A DNA stretch of 64,000 bases from Pseudomonas sp. Os17 (GTDB taxonomy: Bacteria > Pseudomonadota > Gammaproteobacteria > Pseudomonadales > Pseudomonadaceae), in NCBI RefSeq assembly GCF_001547895.1, contig NZ_AP014627.1:1305501-1369500 (forward strand), read 5' to 3'. Positions within the stretch are counted from its first letter, which is position 1, and every line of letters begins with the position of its first letter. Both the position numbers and the translations under genes were made by a program. The notes under the pieces are model-generated. The model ran no database searches. It worked only from the letters and a program-made list of their open reading frames with translations, and had not been told where the DNA came from. This document shows positions 28,465 to 39,290 of this stretch, piece after piece.

Positions 28465-30852
28465 ATGAAACGTCTGCTGCTAACTGCGGTTCTCACCGTA
28501 TTGATGATCGCCGAAGTTCACGCCGAGTCCTTCACTATCTCCGATATCCGCGTCAACGGCCTTCAGCGCGTTTCCGCGGGTAGCGTCTTTGGTGCCTTGC
28601 CGTTGAACGTCGGCGAGCAGGCGGACGACCGTCGCCTGGTGGAATCCACTCGTGCGCTGTTCAAAACCGGTTTCTTTCAAGACATCCAGCTGGGCCGCGA
28701 TGGCAACGTCCTGGTCATTACGGTAGTCGAGCGGCCGTCGGTTGCCAGTATCGAGATCGAAGGCAACAAGGCGATCTCTACCGAAGACCTGATGAAGGGC
28801 CTGAAGCAGTCTGGCCTGGCCGAAGGCGAAATCTTCCAGCGTGCGACTCTCGAAGGCGTGCGTAACGAACTGCAGCGTCAATATGTCGCCCAGGGTCGTT
28901 ACTCGGCCACCGTTGAGACCGAAGTGGTGCCGCAACCACGCAACCGCGTTGGCCTGAAGGTCAAGATCAACGAAGGTACGGTCGCTGCCATCCAGCACAT
29001 CAACGTGGTGGGCAACACGGTTTTCCCTGATGAAGACCTGATCGGCCTGTTCGAACTCAAGACCACCAACTGGCTGTCGTTCTTCAAGAACGACGACAAG
29101 TACGCCCGTGAAAAGCTGTCCGGTGACCTGGAGCGTCTGCGTTCCTACTACCTCGATCGCGGCTATATCAACATGGATATCGCTTCGACCCAGGTGTCCA
29201 TCACTCCGGACAAGAAGCACGTCTATATCACTGTCAACGTCAACGAAGGCGAGAAGTACAGCGTTCGTGACGTGAAGCTCAGCGGCGACCTGAAAGTCCC
29301 TGAAGACCAGGTCAAGGCGCTGTTGCTGGTGGAGAAGGGCCAGGTGTTCTCGCGCAAGCTGATGACCACCACTTCCGAACTGATCACTCGTCGTCTCGGT
29401 AACGAGGGTTACACCTTCGCCAACGTCAACGGCGTGCCTCAGCCGCATGATGAAGATCACACCGTGGACATCACCTTCGTGGTGGACCCGGGCAAGCGTG
29501 CCTACGTCAACCGCATCAACTTCCGTGGCAACACCAAGTCCGAGGACGAAGTTCTGCGTCGCGAAATGCGCCAGATGGAAGGTGGCTGGGCTTCGACCTA
29601 CCTGATCGACCAGTCCAAGACTCGCCTGGAGCGCCTGGGCTTCTTCAAGGAGGTCAACGTCGAGACTCCGGCTGTTCCGGGTGTCGATGACCAGGTTGAC
29701 GTGAACTACGCGGTGGAAGAACAAGCGTCCGGGTCGATCACCGCCAGCGTCGGTTTCGCCCAGAGTGCCGGTCTGATCCTTGGTGGTTCGATCACTCAGA
29801 ACAACTTCCTGGGTACTGGTAACAAGGTCAGCATTGGCCTGACCCGCAGTGAATACCAGAGCCGCTACAACTTCGGCTACGTTGACCCCTACTGGACCGC
29901 CGATGGCGTGAGCCTGGGCTACAACGCCTTCTATCGCACCACTGACTACAAAGACCTCGACGTCAACGTTGCCAGCTATGCGGTGGACAGCCTGGGTGCC
30001 GGTGTCAGCGTGGGTTACCCGATCAGTGAGACTTCGCGTCTGACCTTCGGCCTGACTGCGCAGCAGGACAAGATCAAGACTGGTCAATACACAGTCGATG
30101 AGATTTTTAACTTCGTTAATGAACAGGGTAGTAGCTACCTGAACTTCAAAGCATCCGCAGGCTGGTCCGAATCGACTTTGAATAAGGGCGTACTGGCCAC
30201 CCGAGGTCACTCCCAGAGTTTGGTTTTGGAGACCACTACTCCAGGCAGTGATTTGTCGTTCTTCAAACTTGATTACCGTGGCCAGATGTTCCAGCCGCTG
30301 ACTGAAAACTACACCATGCGTTTCCATACCGAGCTGGGCTACGGTGATGGCTACGGTTCAACAAATGGTTTGCCGTTCTACGAGAACTACTATGCTGGTG
30401 GCTTCAACTCGGTTCGTGGTTTCAAGGACAGCACTTTGGGGCCGCGCAGTACCCCAAGTCGTGGTGCTGCTGTAACTGGTAATGCTGGAACTGTTTATGA
30501 CACTGATCAGGATCCGCTGCCGTTCGGTGGTAACGTCTTGATCCAGGGTGGTGCCGAACTGTTGTTCCCGCTGCCATTCGTCAAGGATCAGCGTTCCCTG
30601 CGGACGTCGGTGTTCTGGGATGTGGGTAACGTGTTCGATTCCAAGTGCTCGAACGTGAAAAATACCAACGGCATTTCTTCCAAGACGCAGTGCAATGACA
30701 TCAGCCTCAGCAACCTGGCCAGCTCCGTGGGCGTCGGTGTGACCTGGGTTACGGCCCTGGGTCCATTGAGCTTTGCCCTGGCGATGCCAGTGAAGAAACC
30801 GAATAACGCTGAGACCCAGGTGTTCCAATTCTCCCTCGGTCAGACTTTCTAA
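28465..30852 (+). CDS. bamA: Outer-membrane protein assembly factor BamA
   Basis: A 795-residue Omp85 protein that inserts beta-barrels into the outer membrane. Signal peptide 1–20 (ending EVHA), then five POTRA domains to about residue 420, then a 16-strand barrel that ends in the classic C-terminal Phe (QFSLGQTF). The YAGGFNSVRGF motif of loop 6 is present. An in-frame codon at 28438 is ignored because ATG 28465 has AAAGGA eight bases upstream and starts the signal peptide. In the barrel the codons become less GC-biased around 30080–30480, a stretch likely to encode variable surface loops. It is followed by its chaperone gene skp. Confidence 0.97.
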   Translation: MKRLLLTAVLTVLMIAEVHAESFTISDIRVNGLQRVSAGSVFGALPLNVGEQADDRRLVESTRALFKTGFFQDIQLGRDGNVLVITVVERPSVASIEIEGNKAISTEDLMKGLKQSGLAEGEIFQRATLEGVRNELQRQYVAQGRYSATVETEVVPQPRNRVGLKVKINEGTVAAIQHINVVGNTVFPDEDLIGLFELKTTNWLSFFKNDDKYAREKLSGDLERLRSYYLDRGYINMDIASTQVSITPDKKHVYITVNVNEGEKYSVRDVKLSGDLKVPEDQVKALLLVEKGQVFSRKLMTTTSELITRRLGNEGYTFANVNGVPQPHDEDHTVDITFVVDPGKRAYVNRINFRGNTKSEDEVLRREMRQMEGGWASTYLIDQSKTRLERLGFFKEVNVETPAVPGVDDQVDVNYAVEEQASGSITASVGFAQSAGLILGGSITQNNFLGTGNKVSIGLTRSEYQSRYNFGYVDPYWTADGVSLGYNAFYRTTDYKDLDVNVASYAVDSLGAGVSVGYPISETSRLTFGLTAQQDKIKTGQYTVDEIFNFVNEQGSSYLNFKASAGWSESTLNKGVLATRGHSQSLVLETTTPGSDLSFFKLDYRGQMFQPLTENYTMRFHTELGYGDGYGSTNGLPFYENYYAGGFNSVRGFKDSTLGPRSTPSRGAAVTGNAGTVYDTDQDPLPFGGNVLIQGGAELLFPLPFVKDQRSLRTSVFWDVGNVFDSKCSNVKNTNGISSKTQCNDISLSNLASSVGVGVTWVTALGPLSFALAMPVKKPNNAETQVFQFSLGQTF

Positions 30853-30897
30853 TAGCCTGACCCAAGATAACGACAATGGATTTTGTAGGAGTGCATC

Positions 30898-31401
30898 GTG
30901 CGTAAGTTGACTCAATTGGTTCTCCTGGCCTCCGTTCTGGTCGCGAGCCCGGCGTTTGCCGAAATGAAAATTGCCGTTCTGAATTATCAGATGGCACTGC
31001 TGGAATCCGACGCGGCGAAGAAGTACGCAGTGGACGCCGAGAAAAAGTTCGGTCCGCAACTGACCAAGCTGAAAACCCTGGAAAGCAGCGCCAAGGGTAT
31101 CCAGGATCGCCTGGTGGCCGGTGGCGACAAGATGCAGCAGGGCGAGCGTGAACGTCTGGAGCTCGAGTTCAAGCAAAAGGCCCGTGACTTCCAGTTCCAG
31201 TCCAAGGAACTGAACGAAGCCAAGGCTGTTGCTGACCGCGAGATGCTCAAGCAACTGAAGCCGAAGCTGGACAGCGCAGTTGAAGAAGTCATCAAGAAAG
31301 GCGGTTTCGATCTGGTCTTCGAGCGTGGCGCAGTGATCGATGTCAAACCTCAGTACGACATCACTCGCCAAGTTATCGAGCGCATGAATCAGCTGAAGTA
31401 A
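30898..31401 (+). CDS. skp: Periplasmic chaperone Skp/OmpH
   Basis: A 167-residue chaperone that delivers unfolded outer-membrane proteins to the BAM complex. Signal peptide 1–21 (ending PAFA), then a charged helical body (about 50–130) forming the coiled-coil tentacles, and C-terminal VIKKGGFDLVF. The start is GTG at 30898 with TAGGAG upstream. It is encoded directly between bamA and lpxD, the conserved gammaproteobacterial order, with 3 bp to lpxD. Confidence 0.94.
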   Translation: MRKLTQLVLLASVLVASPAFAEMKIAVLNYQMALLESDAAKKYAVDAEKKFGPQLTKLKTLESSAKGIQDRLVAGGDKMQQGERERLELEFKQKARDFQFQSKELNEAKAVADREMLKQLKPKLDSAVEEVIKKGGFDLVFERGAVIDVKPQYDITRQVIERMNQLK

Positions 31402-31404
31402 GCC

Positions 31405-32460
31405 ATGACCGCAATTATAAAACTCGGCCAGTTGGCCGAGTTCCTCGGCGCTACCTTGCGTGGCGACGCGGAGAAGGAAATCACTGGGCTAGCCACCTTG
31501 CAGGAGGCTGGCCCAGCTCAGTTGAGCTTTTTGGCAAACCCGCAATATCGCAAGTACTTGGTGGACTGCCAGGCCGGTGCGGTGTTGCTGAAAGCCGCTG
31601 ATGCCGAGGCCTATGCCGGCGACGCATTGGTGGTGGCCGATCCTTACCTGTCCTACGCCCGAATCTCCCATCTGTTCGACCCCAAGCCCAAGGCCCCGGC
31701 CGGCATTCACCCGTCCGCGGTGATTGCTGCTGATGCGCAGGTGGATCCAGCGGCCAGCATCGGCCCGTTTGCGGTGATCGAGAGTGGTGCTCGCATCGGT
31801 GCCGGAGTGACCATCGGCGCTCATTGCTTTATCGGTGCCCGCTGCGAGATCGGCGAGGGCGGCTGGCTGGCGCCAAGGGTCACCCTGTACCACGACGTAC
31901 GCATCGGTAAACGAGTGGTTATCCAGTCGGGCGCGGTGCTGGGGGGCGAAGGCTTCGGCTTTGCCAACGAGAAAGGCATCTGGCAGAAGATCGCGCAGAT
32001 TGGCGGCGTGACCATAGGTGACGATGTCGAGATTGGCGTCAACACCGCGATCGATCGTGGCGCCCTGGCCGACACCGTCATCGGCAATGGCGTGAAGCTC
32101 GATAACCAGATTCAGATCGCCCACAACGTTCAGGTCGGTGATCACACCGCCATGGCCGCTTGTGTGGGGATCTCCGGCAGCACCAAGATCGGCAAGCACT
32201 GTATGCTCGCCGGCGGTGTTGGGCTGGTCGGGCACATCGATATTTGTGACAACGTATTCCTCACTGGAATGACCATGGTGACTCACTCGATTACCGAGCC
32301 GGGTGCCTACTCTTCCGGTACGGCCATGCAACCTGCTGCCGAGTGGCGCAAGAGCGCGGCACGCATCCGTCAGCTCGATGATCTTGCGCGACGCCTGCGT
32401 CAGTTGGAAAAGCGCGTTGGGGGCGTGACCCCTGACGGCAATGCTTCATCAGATGGCTGA
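31405..32460 (+). CDS. lpxD: UDP-3-O-(3-hydroxyacyl)glucosamine N-acyltransferase
   Basis: A 351-residue trimeric acyltransferase that adds the second 3-hydroxyacyl chain in lipid A synthesis. An N-terminal uridine-binding domain (residues 1–100) precedes a left-handed beta-helix of hexapeptide repeats. The catalytic His region is [15 protein letters not shown]. The C-terminal helix ([17 protein letters not shown]) is normal for Pseudomonas LpxD. It starts three bases after the skp stop. Confidence 0.96.
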   Translation: MTAIIKLGQLAEFLGATLRGDAEKEITGLATLQEAGPAQLSFLANPQYRKYLVDCQAGAVLLKAADAEAYAGDALVVADPYLSYARISHLFDPKPKAPAGIHPSAVIAADAQVDPAASIGPFAVIESGARIGAGVTIGAHCFIGARCEIGEGGWLAPRVTLYHDVRIGKRVVIQSGAVLGGEGFGFANEKGIWQKIAQIGGVTIGDDVEIGVNTAIDRGALADTVIGNGVKLDNQIQIAHNVQVGDHTAMAACVGISGSTKIGKHCMLAGGVGLVGHIDICDNVFLTGMTMVTHSITEPGAYSSGTAMQPAAEWRKSAARIRQLDDLARRLRQLEKRVGGVTPDGNASSDG

Positions 32461-32569
32461 TACCATTTCCATATCAAGTGTGCACAGCCGCTAGACGGCC
32501 TCCTTGATTTGCTAGAGGGGCGTGCGTTAGTCGCGCGCTCCCACTCTTTACTACAGGCTTCCCCCCGAA

Positions 32570-33010
32570 ATGATGGACATCAACGAGATTCGCGAATACC
32601 TGCCTCACCGTTACCCTTTCCTGTTGGTGGATCGGGTAGTGGACCTGGATGTTGAGGGCAAGTGCATTCGTGCCTACAAGAATGTCAGCATCAACGAACC
32701 GTTCTTCAATGGTCACTTTCCTGCGCATCCGATCATGCCGGGCGTACTGATCATCGAAGCCATGGCTCAGGCTGCGGGCATTCTCGGTTTCAAGATGCTC
32801 GACGTGAAGCCAGCCGATGGCACCCTGTATTACTTCGTCGGTTCCGACAAGCTGCGCTTCCGCCAGCCAGTGCTGCCGGGCGACCAGCTGATTCTTGAGG
32901 CCAAGTTCATCAGCTGCAAGCGCCAGATCTGGAAGTTCGAGTGTCAGGCCTCGGTCGACGGCAAGCCGGTGTGCTCTGCTGAAATCATCTGTGCGGAACG
33001 CAAACTATGA
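32570..33010 (+). CDS. fabZ: 3-hydroxyacyl-ACP dehydratase FabZ
   Basis: A 146-residue hot-dog-fold enzyme that dehydrates 3-hydroxyacyl-ACP in fatty-acid elongation. The catalytic pair is His49 (FNGHFPAHP) and Glu63 (IIEAMAQ). Two consecutive ATG codons (32570 and 32573) make the first residue uncertain by one. The stop overlaps the lpxA start (ATGA). Its placement in the lpx cluster ties the competing use of hydroxyacyl-ACP by membrane lipid and lipid A synthesis together. Confidence 0.97.
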   Translation: MMDINEIREYLPHRYPFLLVDRVVDLDVEGKCIRAYKNVSINEPFFNGHFPAHPIMPGVLIIEAMAQAAGILGFKMLDVKPADGTLYYFVGSDKLRFRQPVLPGDQLILEAKFISCKRQIWKFECQASVDGKPVCSAEIICAERKL

Positions 33011-33783
33011 GTTTGATTGACCCTCGCGCAATCATCGATCCGACGGCCATTCTGGCCGACGACGTTGAGGTTGGCCCGTGGTCGATCATCGGCGCTGGTG
33101 TGGAAATCGGCGAGGGTACAGTGATCGGGCCCCATGTCATTCTCAAGGGCCCGACCCGGATCGGTAAGCACAACCGCATCTACCAGTTTTCTTCGGTAGG
33201 TGAGGACACCCCTGATCTGAAGTACAAAGGCGAGGAAACCCGCCTGGTCATCGGTGACCACAACGTGATCCGCGAAGGCGTGACCATTCACCGTGGCACC
33301 GTCCAGGACCGTTCCGAAACCACCCTGGGCGATCACAACCTGATCATGGCCTACGCCCACATCGGTCATGACAGCGTCATTGGCAACCACTGCATCCTGG
33401 TCAACAACACAGCGCTGGCCGGCCATGTGCATGTCGACGACTGGGCGATTCTTTCCGGATTCACCCTGGTGCATCAGTACTGCCATATCGGCGCCCACAG
33501 CTTCTCCGGCATGGGCACCGCCATCGGCAAGGATGTACCGGCGTTCGTCACGGTGTTCGGCAACCCCGCCGAAGCCCGCAGCATGAATTTTGAAGGGATG
33601 CGCCGTCGCGGCTTCAGCGAGGATGCGATCCACGCACTGCGGCGCGCCTACAAGGTGGTTTACCGTCAGGGTCTGACCGTGGATCAAGCCTTGGCCGAAC
33701 TGGCCGAAGCGGCGGTTGAGTTCCCGGAAGTCGCGGTGTTTCGTGACTCGATCCAGTCTTCGACTCGCGGCATCACCCGTTAA
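33007..33783 (+). CDS. lpxA: UDP-N-acetylglucosamine O-acyltransferase
   Basis: A 258-residue enzyme for the first lipid A step, transferring 3-hydroxyacyl from ACP to UDP-GlcNAc. The beta-helix repeats run from residue 1 to about 190, with catalytic His121 in [10 protein letters not shown]. The C-terminal helical part includes [20 protein letters not shown]. Pseudomonas LpxA usually selects C10 acyl chains; a chain-length determining residue was not checked. It overlaps fabZ and is 2 bp from lpxB. Confidence 0.97.
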   Translation: MSLIDPRAIIDPTAILADDVEVGPWSIIGAGVEIGEGTVIGPHVILKGPTRIGKHNRIYQFSSVGEDTPDLKYKGEETRLVIGDHNVIREGVTIHRGTVQDRSETTLGDHNLIMAYAHIGHDSVIGNHCILVNNTALAGHVHVDDWAILSGFTLVHQYCHIGAHSFSGMGTAIGKDVPAFVTVFGNPAEARSMNFEGMRRRGFSEDAIHALRRAYKVVYRQGLTVDQALAELAEAAVEFPEVAVFRDSIQSSTRGITR

Positions 33784-33785
33784 TC

Positions 33786-34916
33786 ATGAACACTCTGCGT
33801 ATTGCGCTGGTGGCTGGCGAAGCCTCCGGCGACATTCTCGGCGCCGGTCTGATGCGAGCCCTCAAGGCTCAGCACCCGGCTGTCGAATTCATTGGCGTCG
33901 GCGGTCCGCTGATGCACGCCGAAGGTCTGACCTCCTACTTTCCCATGGAGCGCCTGGCGGTCATGGGCTTGGTCGAGGTGCTTGGGCGACTGCGTGAGTT
34001 GCTGGCGCGACGCAAGAAGCTGATCCAGACCCTGATTGCCGAAAAGCCGGATGTATTCATCGGTATCGATGCTCCGGATTTCACCCTGAATATCGAACTC
34101 AAGCTGCGTCAGGCCGGGATCAAGACCGTGCATTACGTCAGTCCGTCGGTCTGGGCCTGGCGCCAGAAACGGGTGCTGAAGATTCGCGAAGGGTGCGACC
34201 TGATGCTCACGCTGTTTCCCTTCGAGGCCCGGTTCTACGAAGAGAAAGGCGTACCGGTGAAGTTCGTCGGCCACTCTCTGGCCGATGCCATTCCGCTGCA
34301 GGCGGACCGAGCGGCGGCGCGTGCCGAACTGGGTCTGCCGGACGGGCCTCTGGTGGCCTTGATGCCCGGCAGTCGTGGCGGTGAAGTGGGGCGCCTGGGG
34401 GCCCTGTTCCTGGATGCCGCACAGCGCTTGCGTACCCTGCGTCCCGGCGTGCGCTTCATCATGCCGTGCGCCAGCCCGGAGCGTCGGCTCCAGCTCGAAG
34501 AACTGCTGGCCAGTCGTGACCTGCCGCTGACCTTGCTCGATGGCCAGTCCCACAAGGCCCTGGCCGCCTGTGACGCGGTGCTGATCGCTTCTGGCACCGC
34601 GACACTCGAAGCCTTGCTCTACAAGCGTCCAATGGTGGTGGCCTACCGTTTGGCGCCGCTGACCTTCTGGATTCTCAAGCGCATGGTCAAGAGTCCGTAC
34701 ATTTCCTTGCCGAACCTGCTGGCCCAGCGCCTGCTGGTGCCGGAGCTGTTGCAGGATGACGCCACCGCCGAAGCCCTCGCGCAGACCTTGTCGCCGTTGA
34801 TCGAAGGCGGGGAAGAGCAGACCCGCGGTTTTGACGAGATCCACCGAACCTTGCGTCGCGACGCGTCCAACCAGGCCGCGCAAGCGGTACTTGAGCTGAT
34901 CGGCAAATCACAATGA
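33786..34916 (+). CDS. lpxB: Lipid-A-disaccharide synthase
   Basis: A 376-residue GT19 glycosyltransferase that joins UDP-2,3-diacylglucosamine and lipid X to the lipid A disaccharide at the inner membrane. The N-terminal [12 protein letters not shown] is diagnostic, with [13 protein letters not shown] in the middle and the C-terminal [10 protein letters not shown] block binding UDP. It overlaps rnhB by four bases, so the lpxD–rnhB set looks like one transcript. Confidence 0.97.
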   Translation: MNTLRIALVAGEASGDILGAGLMRALKAQHPAVEFIGVGGPLMHAEGLTSYFPMERLAVMGLVEVLGRLRELLARRKKLIQTLIAEKPDVFIGIDAPDFTLNIELKLRQAGIKTVHYVSPSVWAWRQKRVLKIREGCDLMLTLFPFEARFYEEKGVPVKFVGHSLADAIPLQADRAAARAELGLPDGPLVALMPGSRGGEVGRLGALFLDAAQRLRTLRPGVRFIMPCASPERRLQLEELLASRDLPLTLLDGQSHKALAACDAVLIASGTATLEALLYKRPMVVAYRLAPLTFWILKRMVKSPYISLPNLLAQRLLVPELLQDDATAEALAQTLSPLIEGGEEQTRGFDEIHRTLRRDASNQAAQAVLELIGKSQ

Positions 34917-35560
34917 GTAACGCGAAGATGCAGATGGGCCTGGACTTCACCCTGGTGGCGGATGCCGAGGATCTGGTGGCCGGTGTCGATGAGGTCGGCC
35001 GTGGCCCCTTGTGCGGAGCCGTTGTCACTGCGGCGGTGATTCTCGATCCGAAACGGCCGATTCTTGGTCTCAATGATTCGAAGAAACTCACCGAGGCCCG
35101 TCGCGAGAAGCTGTTCGACGAAATCTGCGAAAAAGCCTTGAGCTGGTGCATTGCCCGGGCTGAAGTCGAGGAAATCGACGAACTGAATATCCTCCACGCC
35201 ACCATGCTGGCCATGCAGCGGGCGGTGGAGGGACTGAGCGTGACCCCGAAGCTGGCAATGATCGATGGCAACCGCTGCCCCAAGCTGGCCATGCCCGCCG
35301 AAGCGGTGGTCAAGGGCGATAGCAAGGTTCCGGCGATTGCCGCGGCATCGATTCTGGCCAAGGTCAGCCGCGACCGCGAGATGGCTGCCTTTGAGCTGAT
35401 CTACCCGGGCTACGGTATTGGCGGCCACAAGGGCTATCCGACGCCGGTGCACCTGGAGGCCCTGGCCCGCCTGGGACCGACCCCGATTCACCGGCGCTCC
35501 TTCGCCCCGGTGCGACAAGCCTATGAGGCCCTTGAGGCGCGGGGCGAGATTCCGTCCTGA
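34913..35560 (+). CDS. rnhB: Ribonuclease HII
   Basis: A 215-residue enzyme that cuts RNA in RNA:DNA hybrids and single ribonucleotides embedded in DNA. The catalytic Asp–Glu pair is in the N-terminal [12 protein letters not shown] motif, with further acidic ligands in MIDGNRCP and the conserved [18 protein letters not shown]. It is slightly longer at the N-terminus than E. coli RnhB. It begins within the lpxB stop codon (ATGA). Confidence 0.96.
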   Translation: MSNAKMQMGLDFTLVADAEDLVAGVDEVGRGPLCGAVVTAAVILDPKRPILGLNDSKKLTEARREKLFDEICEKALSWCIARAEVEEIDELNILHATMLAMQRAVEGLSVTPKLAMIDGNRCPKLAMPAEAVVKGDSKVPAIAAASILAKVSRDREMAAFELIYPGYGIGGHKGYPTPVHLEALARLGPTPIHRRSFAPVRQAYEALEARGEIPS

Positions 35561-35577
35561 GGCTGATGTTTTAGTCG

Positions 35578-35605
35578 AGGCCCGGTACAATCCGGGCCTT
35601 GTTGT
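35578..35605 (+). terminator. Intrinsic terminator after rnhB
   Basis: AGGCCCGG-TACAAT-CCGGGCCTTGTTGTTTT: an 8-bp GC stem and T-rich tail about 18 bp after the rnhB stop and 25 bp before dnaE. Confidence 0.75.
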
Positions 35606-35629
35606 TTTCGCGCTTATTACAGGATCATT

Positions 35630-38600
35630 ATGCCGGCTTCATTCGTTCACCTGCGCCTGCACACTGAGTACTCCCTGGTCGACGGCCTGGTGCGGATCAA
35701 ACCGCTGGTCAAAGCCCTGACCGGCATGGGCATGCCTGCGGTAGCGGTTACCGACCAGAACAACATGTGTTCCCTGGTCAAGTTCTACAAGGCCAGCATG
35801 GGTGCCGGGATCAAGCCGATCTGTGGTGCCGACCTATGGCTGTCGAACAAGGACCCGGACAATGCCCTGAGCCGCATCAGTCTGCTGGTGATGAATGCCG
35901 TGGGCTATCGCAATCTCACTGAGCTGATTTCCCGGGGCTTTATCGATGGCCAGCGCAACGGCCAGATCATCATCGAACGCGAATGGGTCGCGGAAGCCGC
36001 GGAAGGCCTGATCATGCTCTCGGCGGCCAAGGAGGGGGAGATCGGCATGGCGCTGATCGCCGGTGACCTGGAGGTCGCCGAGACCCTGGCCCGGGAGTGG
36101 ATGACGGTATTCCCGGACCGTTTCTACCTGGAAGTGCAGCGTACCAACCGGCCCAATGATGAAGAGCAACTGCACGCCGCCGTGGCCCTGGCCGACAAGA
36201 TTGGCGCGCCGCTGGTGGCCACCAACGATGTGCGCTTTATCAAGCAGGAAGACTTCGAAGCTCACGAGACCCGGGTCTGCATCGGCGAAGGCCGGGCCCT
36301 GGACGATCCGCGTCGTTCGAAGAACTACAGCGACCAGCAGTACCTGAAAAGCGCCGAGGAAATGGCCGAGCTGTTCAGCGACCTGCCCGAGGCCCTGGAA
36401 AACACGGTCGAGATCGCCAAGCGTTGCAACATCGAGGTCAAGCTGGGCAAGCACTTCTTGCCCGACTACCCGATTCCCGATGGCATGACCATCGATGAGT
36501 ACTTCCGCAAGGTTTCCTTCGACGGCCTGGAAGAGCGCCTCAGCGTGCTGCTGCCCAGGGACACCACCGAGGACTACGAGGCCAAGCGCCAGGTCTATGT
36601 CGATCGCCTGAACTTCGAGCTGGATATCATCATCCAGATGGGGTTCCCCGGTTACTTCCTGATCGTGATGGACTTTATTCAGTGGGCCAAGAACAACGGC
36701 GTGCCGGTAGGTCCCGGCCGGGGGTCGGGTGCCGGTTCCCTGGTGGCCTACGTGCAGAAGATCACCGACCTCGACCCGCTGGAATACGACCTGCTGTTCG
36801 AACGTTTCCTTAACCCGGAACGGGTATCGATGCCCGACTTCGACGTCGACTTCTGCATGGATGGCCGTGACCGGGTGATCGACTACGTGGCCGAGAAATA
36901 CGGCCGCAACGCGGTGAGCCAGATCATTACCTTCGGTTCCATGGCGGCCAAGGCGGTGGTCCGCGACGTGGCGCGGGTCCAGGGCAAGTCCTATGGTCTG
37001 GCCGACCGTCTGTCGAAGATGATCCCCTTCGAAGTCGGCATGACGCTCGAAAAAGCCTACGAGCAGGAAGAGATCCTGCGGGACTTCATCAAGGTCGATG
37101 AAGAGGCGGCGGAAATCTGGGAAATGGCGCGCAAGCTCGAAGGCGTGGTGCGTAACGTCGGCAAGCACGCCGGTGGCGTGGTGATCGCGCCGACCAAGCT
37201 CACCGACTTCTCGCCGATCTACTGCGACGAAGAAGGCGGCGGCCTGGTAACCCAGTTCGACAAGGATGACGTCGAGGCGGCCGGTCTGGTGAAGTTCGAC
37301 TTCCTCGGCCTGCGGACCCTGACCATCATCGATTGGGCGCTGAAAACCATTAACCGCGACCGCGCCAAGGTGGGCGAGGAACCGCTGGATATCGCCTTTA
37401 TCCCGCTGGACGACAAGCCGACCTACAGCCTGTTGCAGAAAGCTGAAACCACCGCGGTATTCCAGCTTGAATCCCGGGGCATGAAGGAGCTGATCAAGAA
37501 GCTCAAGCCCGACTGCCTGGAAGACTTGATCGCACTGGTGGCCCTGTTCCGTCCGGGGCCGCTGCAATCGGGGATGGTGGATGACTTCATCAACCGTAAG
37601 CACGGTCGCGCCGAACTGGCCTACCCGCACCCCGACTATCAGTACGAGGGTCTGCGCCCGGTGCTGGCGCCGACCTACGGCATCATCCTATATCAGGAAC
37701 AGGTGATGCAGATCGCCCAGGTCATGGCCGGTTACACCCTCGGCGGTGCGGACATGCTGCGTCGGGCCATGGGTAAGAAGAAACCCGAGGAAATGGCCAA
37801 GCAGCGTGGCGGTTTCATTGAGGGGTGCGCCAGCAACAACATCGACGCCGACCTGGCGGGTAACATCTTCGACCTGGTGGAAAAGTTCGCCGGTTACGGC
37901 TTCAACAAATCCCACTCCGCCGCCTACGGCCTGGTGTCCTACCAGACTGCCTGGCTCAAGGCGCACTACCCGGCGCCCTTCATGGCGGCGGTACTGTCTG
38001 CGGATATGCACAACACCGACAAGGTCGTGACCTTGATCGAGGAAGTGCGGACCATGAAGCTGCGCCTCGATGCGCCGGATGTGAACACCTCCGAGTTCAA
38101 GTTCACGGTGAACGACGAAGGCCGCATCGTTTATGGGCTTGGTGCGATCAAAGGGGTGGGCGAGGGGCCGGTGGAAGCCATCACCGAAGCCCGTGTCGAG
38201 GGGCCGTTCAAGGACCTGTTCGATTTCTGTGCCCGGGTCGACCTCAAGCGCATCAACAAGCGGACCCTGGATGGTCTGATTCGCAGTGGCGCCCTGGACC
38301 GTCTCGGCCCGCACTTCTTCGATGAGCCCAAGGCTTATCAGGCCAACATCGATCAGAACCGTGCCGTGTTGCTGGCGGCCATGGAAGAGGCGATCAAGGC
38401 GGCGGAACAGACCGCCCGGACCCACGACAGTGGTCACGCCGACCTGTTCGGCGGAGTGTTTGTCGAGGAAGACGCGGACGTCTATGCCAACCACCGCAAG
38501 GCCAAGGAACTGACCCTCAAGGAGCGCCTGAAGGGCGAGAAAGATACCCTTGGGCTGTACCTGACCGGGCATCCGATCGATGAGTATGAAGGCGAGATCC

Positions 38601-39151
38601 GTCGTTTCGCCCGTCAGCGCATCATCGATCTGAAGCCGGCCCGGGATACCCAGACGGTGGCGGGGATGATCATTGCCCTGCGGGTGATGAAGAACAAGAA
38701 GGGCGACAAGATGGGTTTCATCACCCTCGACGACCGCTCGGGACGGATCGAGGCCTCGTTGTTTGCCGATGCGTTCCATTCGGCGCAATCGCTGTTGCAG
38801 ACCGATGCCATGGTGGTGGTGGAAGGCGAGGTGAGCAACGACGACTTCTCCGGAGGCTTGCGCTTGCGGGTCAAACGGGTGATGAGCATGGAGGATGCGC
38901 GGACCAACCTGGCGGAAAGCCTGCGCCTGAAAGTCCATACCGATGCCCTCAAGGGCGATCAGCTACGCTGGCTGGGTGAGTTGTTCAAGCGCCACCGCGG
39001 CGCGTGCCCGATCACCATGGAGTACAGCCGTAACGACGCCAAGGCCCTGCTGCAGTTTGGCGAGAACTGGCGGATCGACCCGGCGGACAGCTTGATTCAA
39101 GCCCTGCGTGACCAGTTCGGGCGAGACAACGTCTTCCTCCAATACCGTTGA
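35630..39151 (+). CDS. dnaE: DNA polymerase III alpha subunit
   Basis: The 1173-residue replicative polymerase catalytic subunit. Domains in order: PHP domain from the N-terminus (HLRLHTEYSLVDG), the Pol III palm with the catalytic Asp pair in PDFDVDFCMDGRD, thumb/fingers, beta-clamp and OB domain (TQTVAGMIIALRVMKNKKGDK) and C-terminal tau-binding part. The length equals DnaE1 of Pseudomonas, with no sign of the shorter error-prone DnaE2. ATG 35630 follows AGGA. The gene order rnhB–dnaE–accA is conserved. Confidence 0.98.
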   Translation: MPASFVHLRLHTEYSLVDGLVRIKPLVKALTGMGMPAVAVTDQNNMCSLVKFYKASMGAGIKPICGADLWLSNKDPDNALSRISLLVMNAVGYRNLTELISRGFIDGQRNGQIIIEREWVAEAAEGLIMLSAAKEGEIGMALIAGDLEVAETLAREWMTVFPDRFYLEVQRTNRPNDEEQLHAAVALADKIGAPLVATNDVRFIKQEDFEAHETRVCIGEGRALDDPRRSKNYSDQQYLKSAEEMAELFSDLPEALENTVEIAKRCNIEVKLGKHFLPDYPIPDGMTIDEYFRKVSFDGLEERLSVLLPRDTTEDYEAKRQVYVDRLNFELDIIIQMGFPGYFLIVMDFIQWAKNNGVPVGPGRGSGAGSLVAYVQKITDLDPLEYDLLFERFLNPERVSMPDFDVDFCMDGRDRVIDYVAEKYGRNAVSQIITFGSMAAKAVVRDVARVQGKSYGLADRLSKMIPFEVGMTLEKAYEQEEILRDFIKVDEEAAEIWEMARKLEGVVRNVGKHAGGVVIAPTKLTDFSPIYCDEEGGGLVTQFDKDDVEAAGLVKFDFLGLRTLTIIDWALKTINRDRAKVGEEPLDIAFIPLDDKPTYSLLQKAETTAVFQLESRGMKELIKKLKPDCLEDLIALVALFRPGPLQSGMVDDFINRKHGRAELAYPHPDYQYEGLRPVLAPTYGIILYQEQVMQIAQVMAGYTLGGADMLRRAMGKKKPEEMAKQRGGFIEGCASNNIDADLAGNIFDLVEKFAGYGFNKSHSAAYGLVSYQTAWLKAHYPAPFMAAVLSADMHNTDKVVTLIEEVRTMKLRLDAPDVNTSEFKFTVNDEGRIVYGLGAIKGVGEGPVEAITEARVEGPFKDLFDFCARVDLKRINKRTLDGLIRSGALDRLGPHFFDEPKAYQANIDQNRAVLLAAMEEAIKAAEQTARTHDSGHADLFGGVFVEEDADVYANHRKAKELTLKERLKGEKDTLGLYLTGHPIDEYEGEIRRFARQRIIDLKPARDTQTVAGMIIALRVMKNKKGDKMGFITLDDRSGRIEASLFADAFHSAQSLLQTDAMVVVEGEVSNDDFSGGLRLRVKRVMSMEDARTNLAESLRLKVHTDALKGDQLRWLGELFKRHRGACPITMEYSRNDAKALLQFGENWRIDPADSLIQALRDQFGRDNVFLQYR

Positions 39152-39156
39152 CGGAG

Positions 39157-39178
39157 AGGCGCCATCATTGCGCCTTGT
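39157..39178 (+). terminator. Weak hairpin between dnaE and accA
   Basis: AGGCGC (39157–39162), a 7-nt loop and GCGCCT (39170–39175) directly after the dnaE stop; no T-tract. It could be a weak terminator or a processing hairpin. Confidence 0.3.
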
Positions 39179-39290
39179 CGTCACCTGAATTTTTAATCTC
39201 GACCTCAACGCGTCCGTCCCTTAAGGTAGGGCGCGAATAGACAACCGGCCGGCCCAAGCCCCCTTGGACGTCGAGCCCAGACGGACGCCT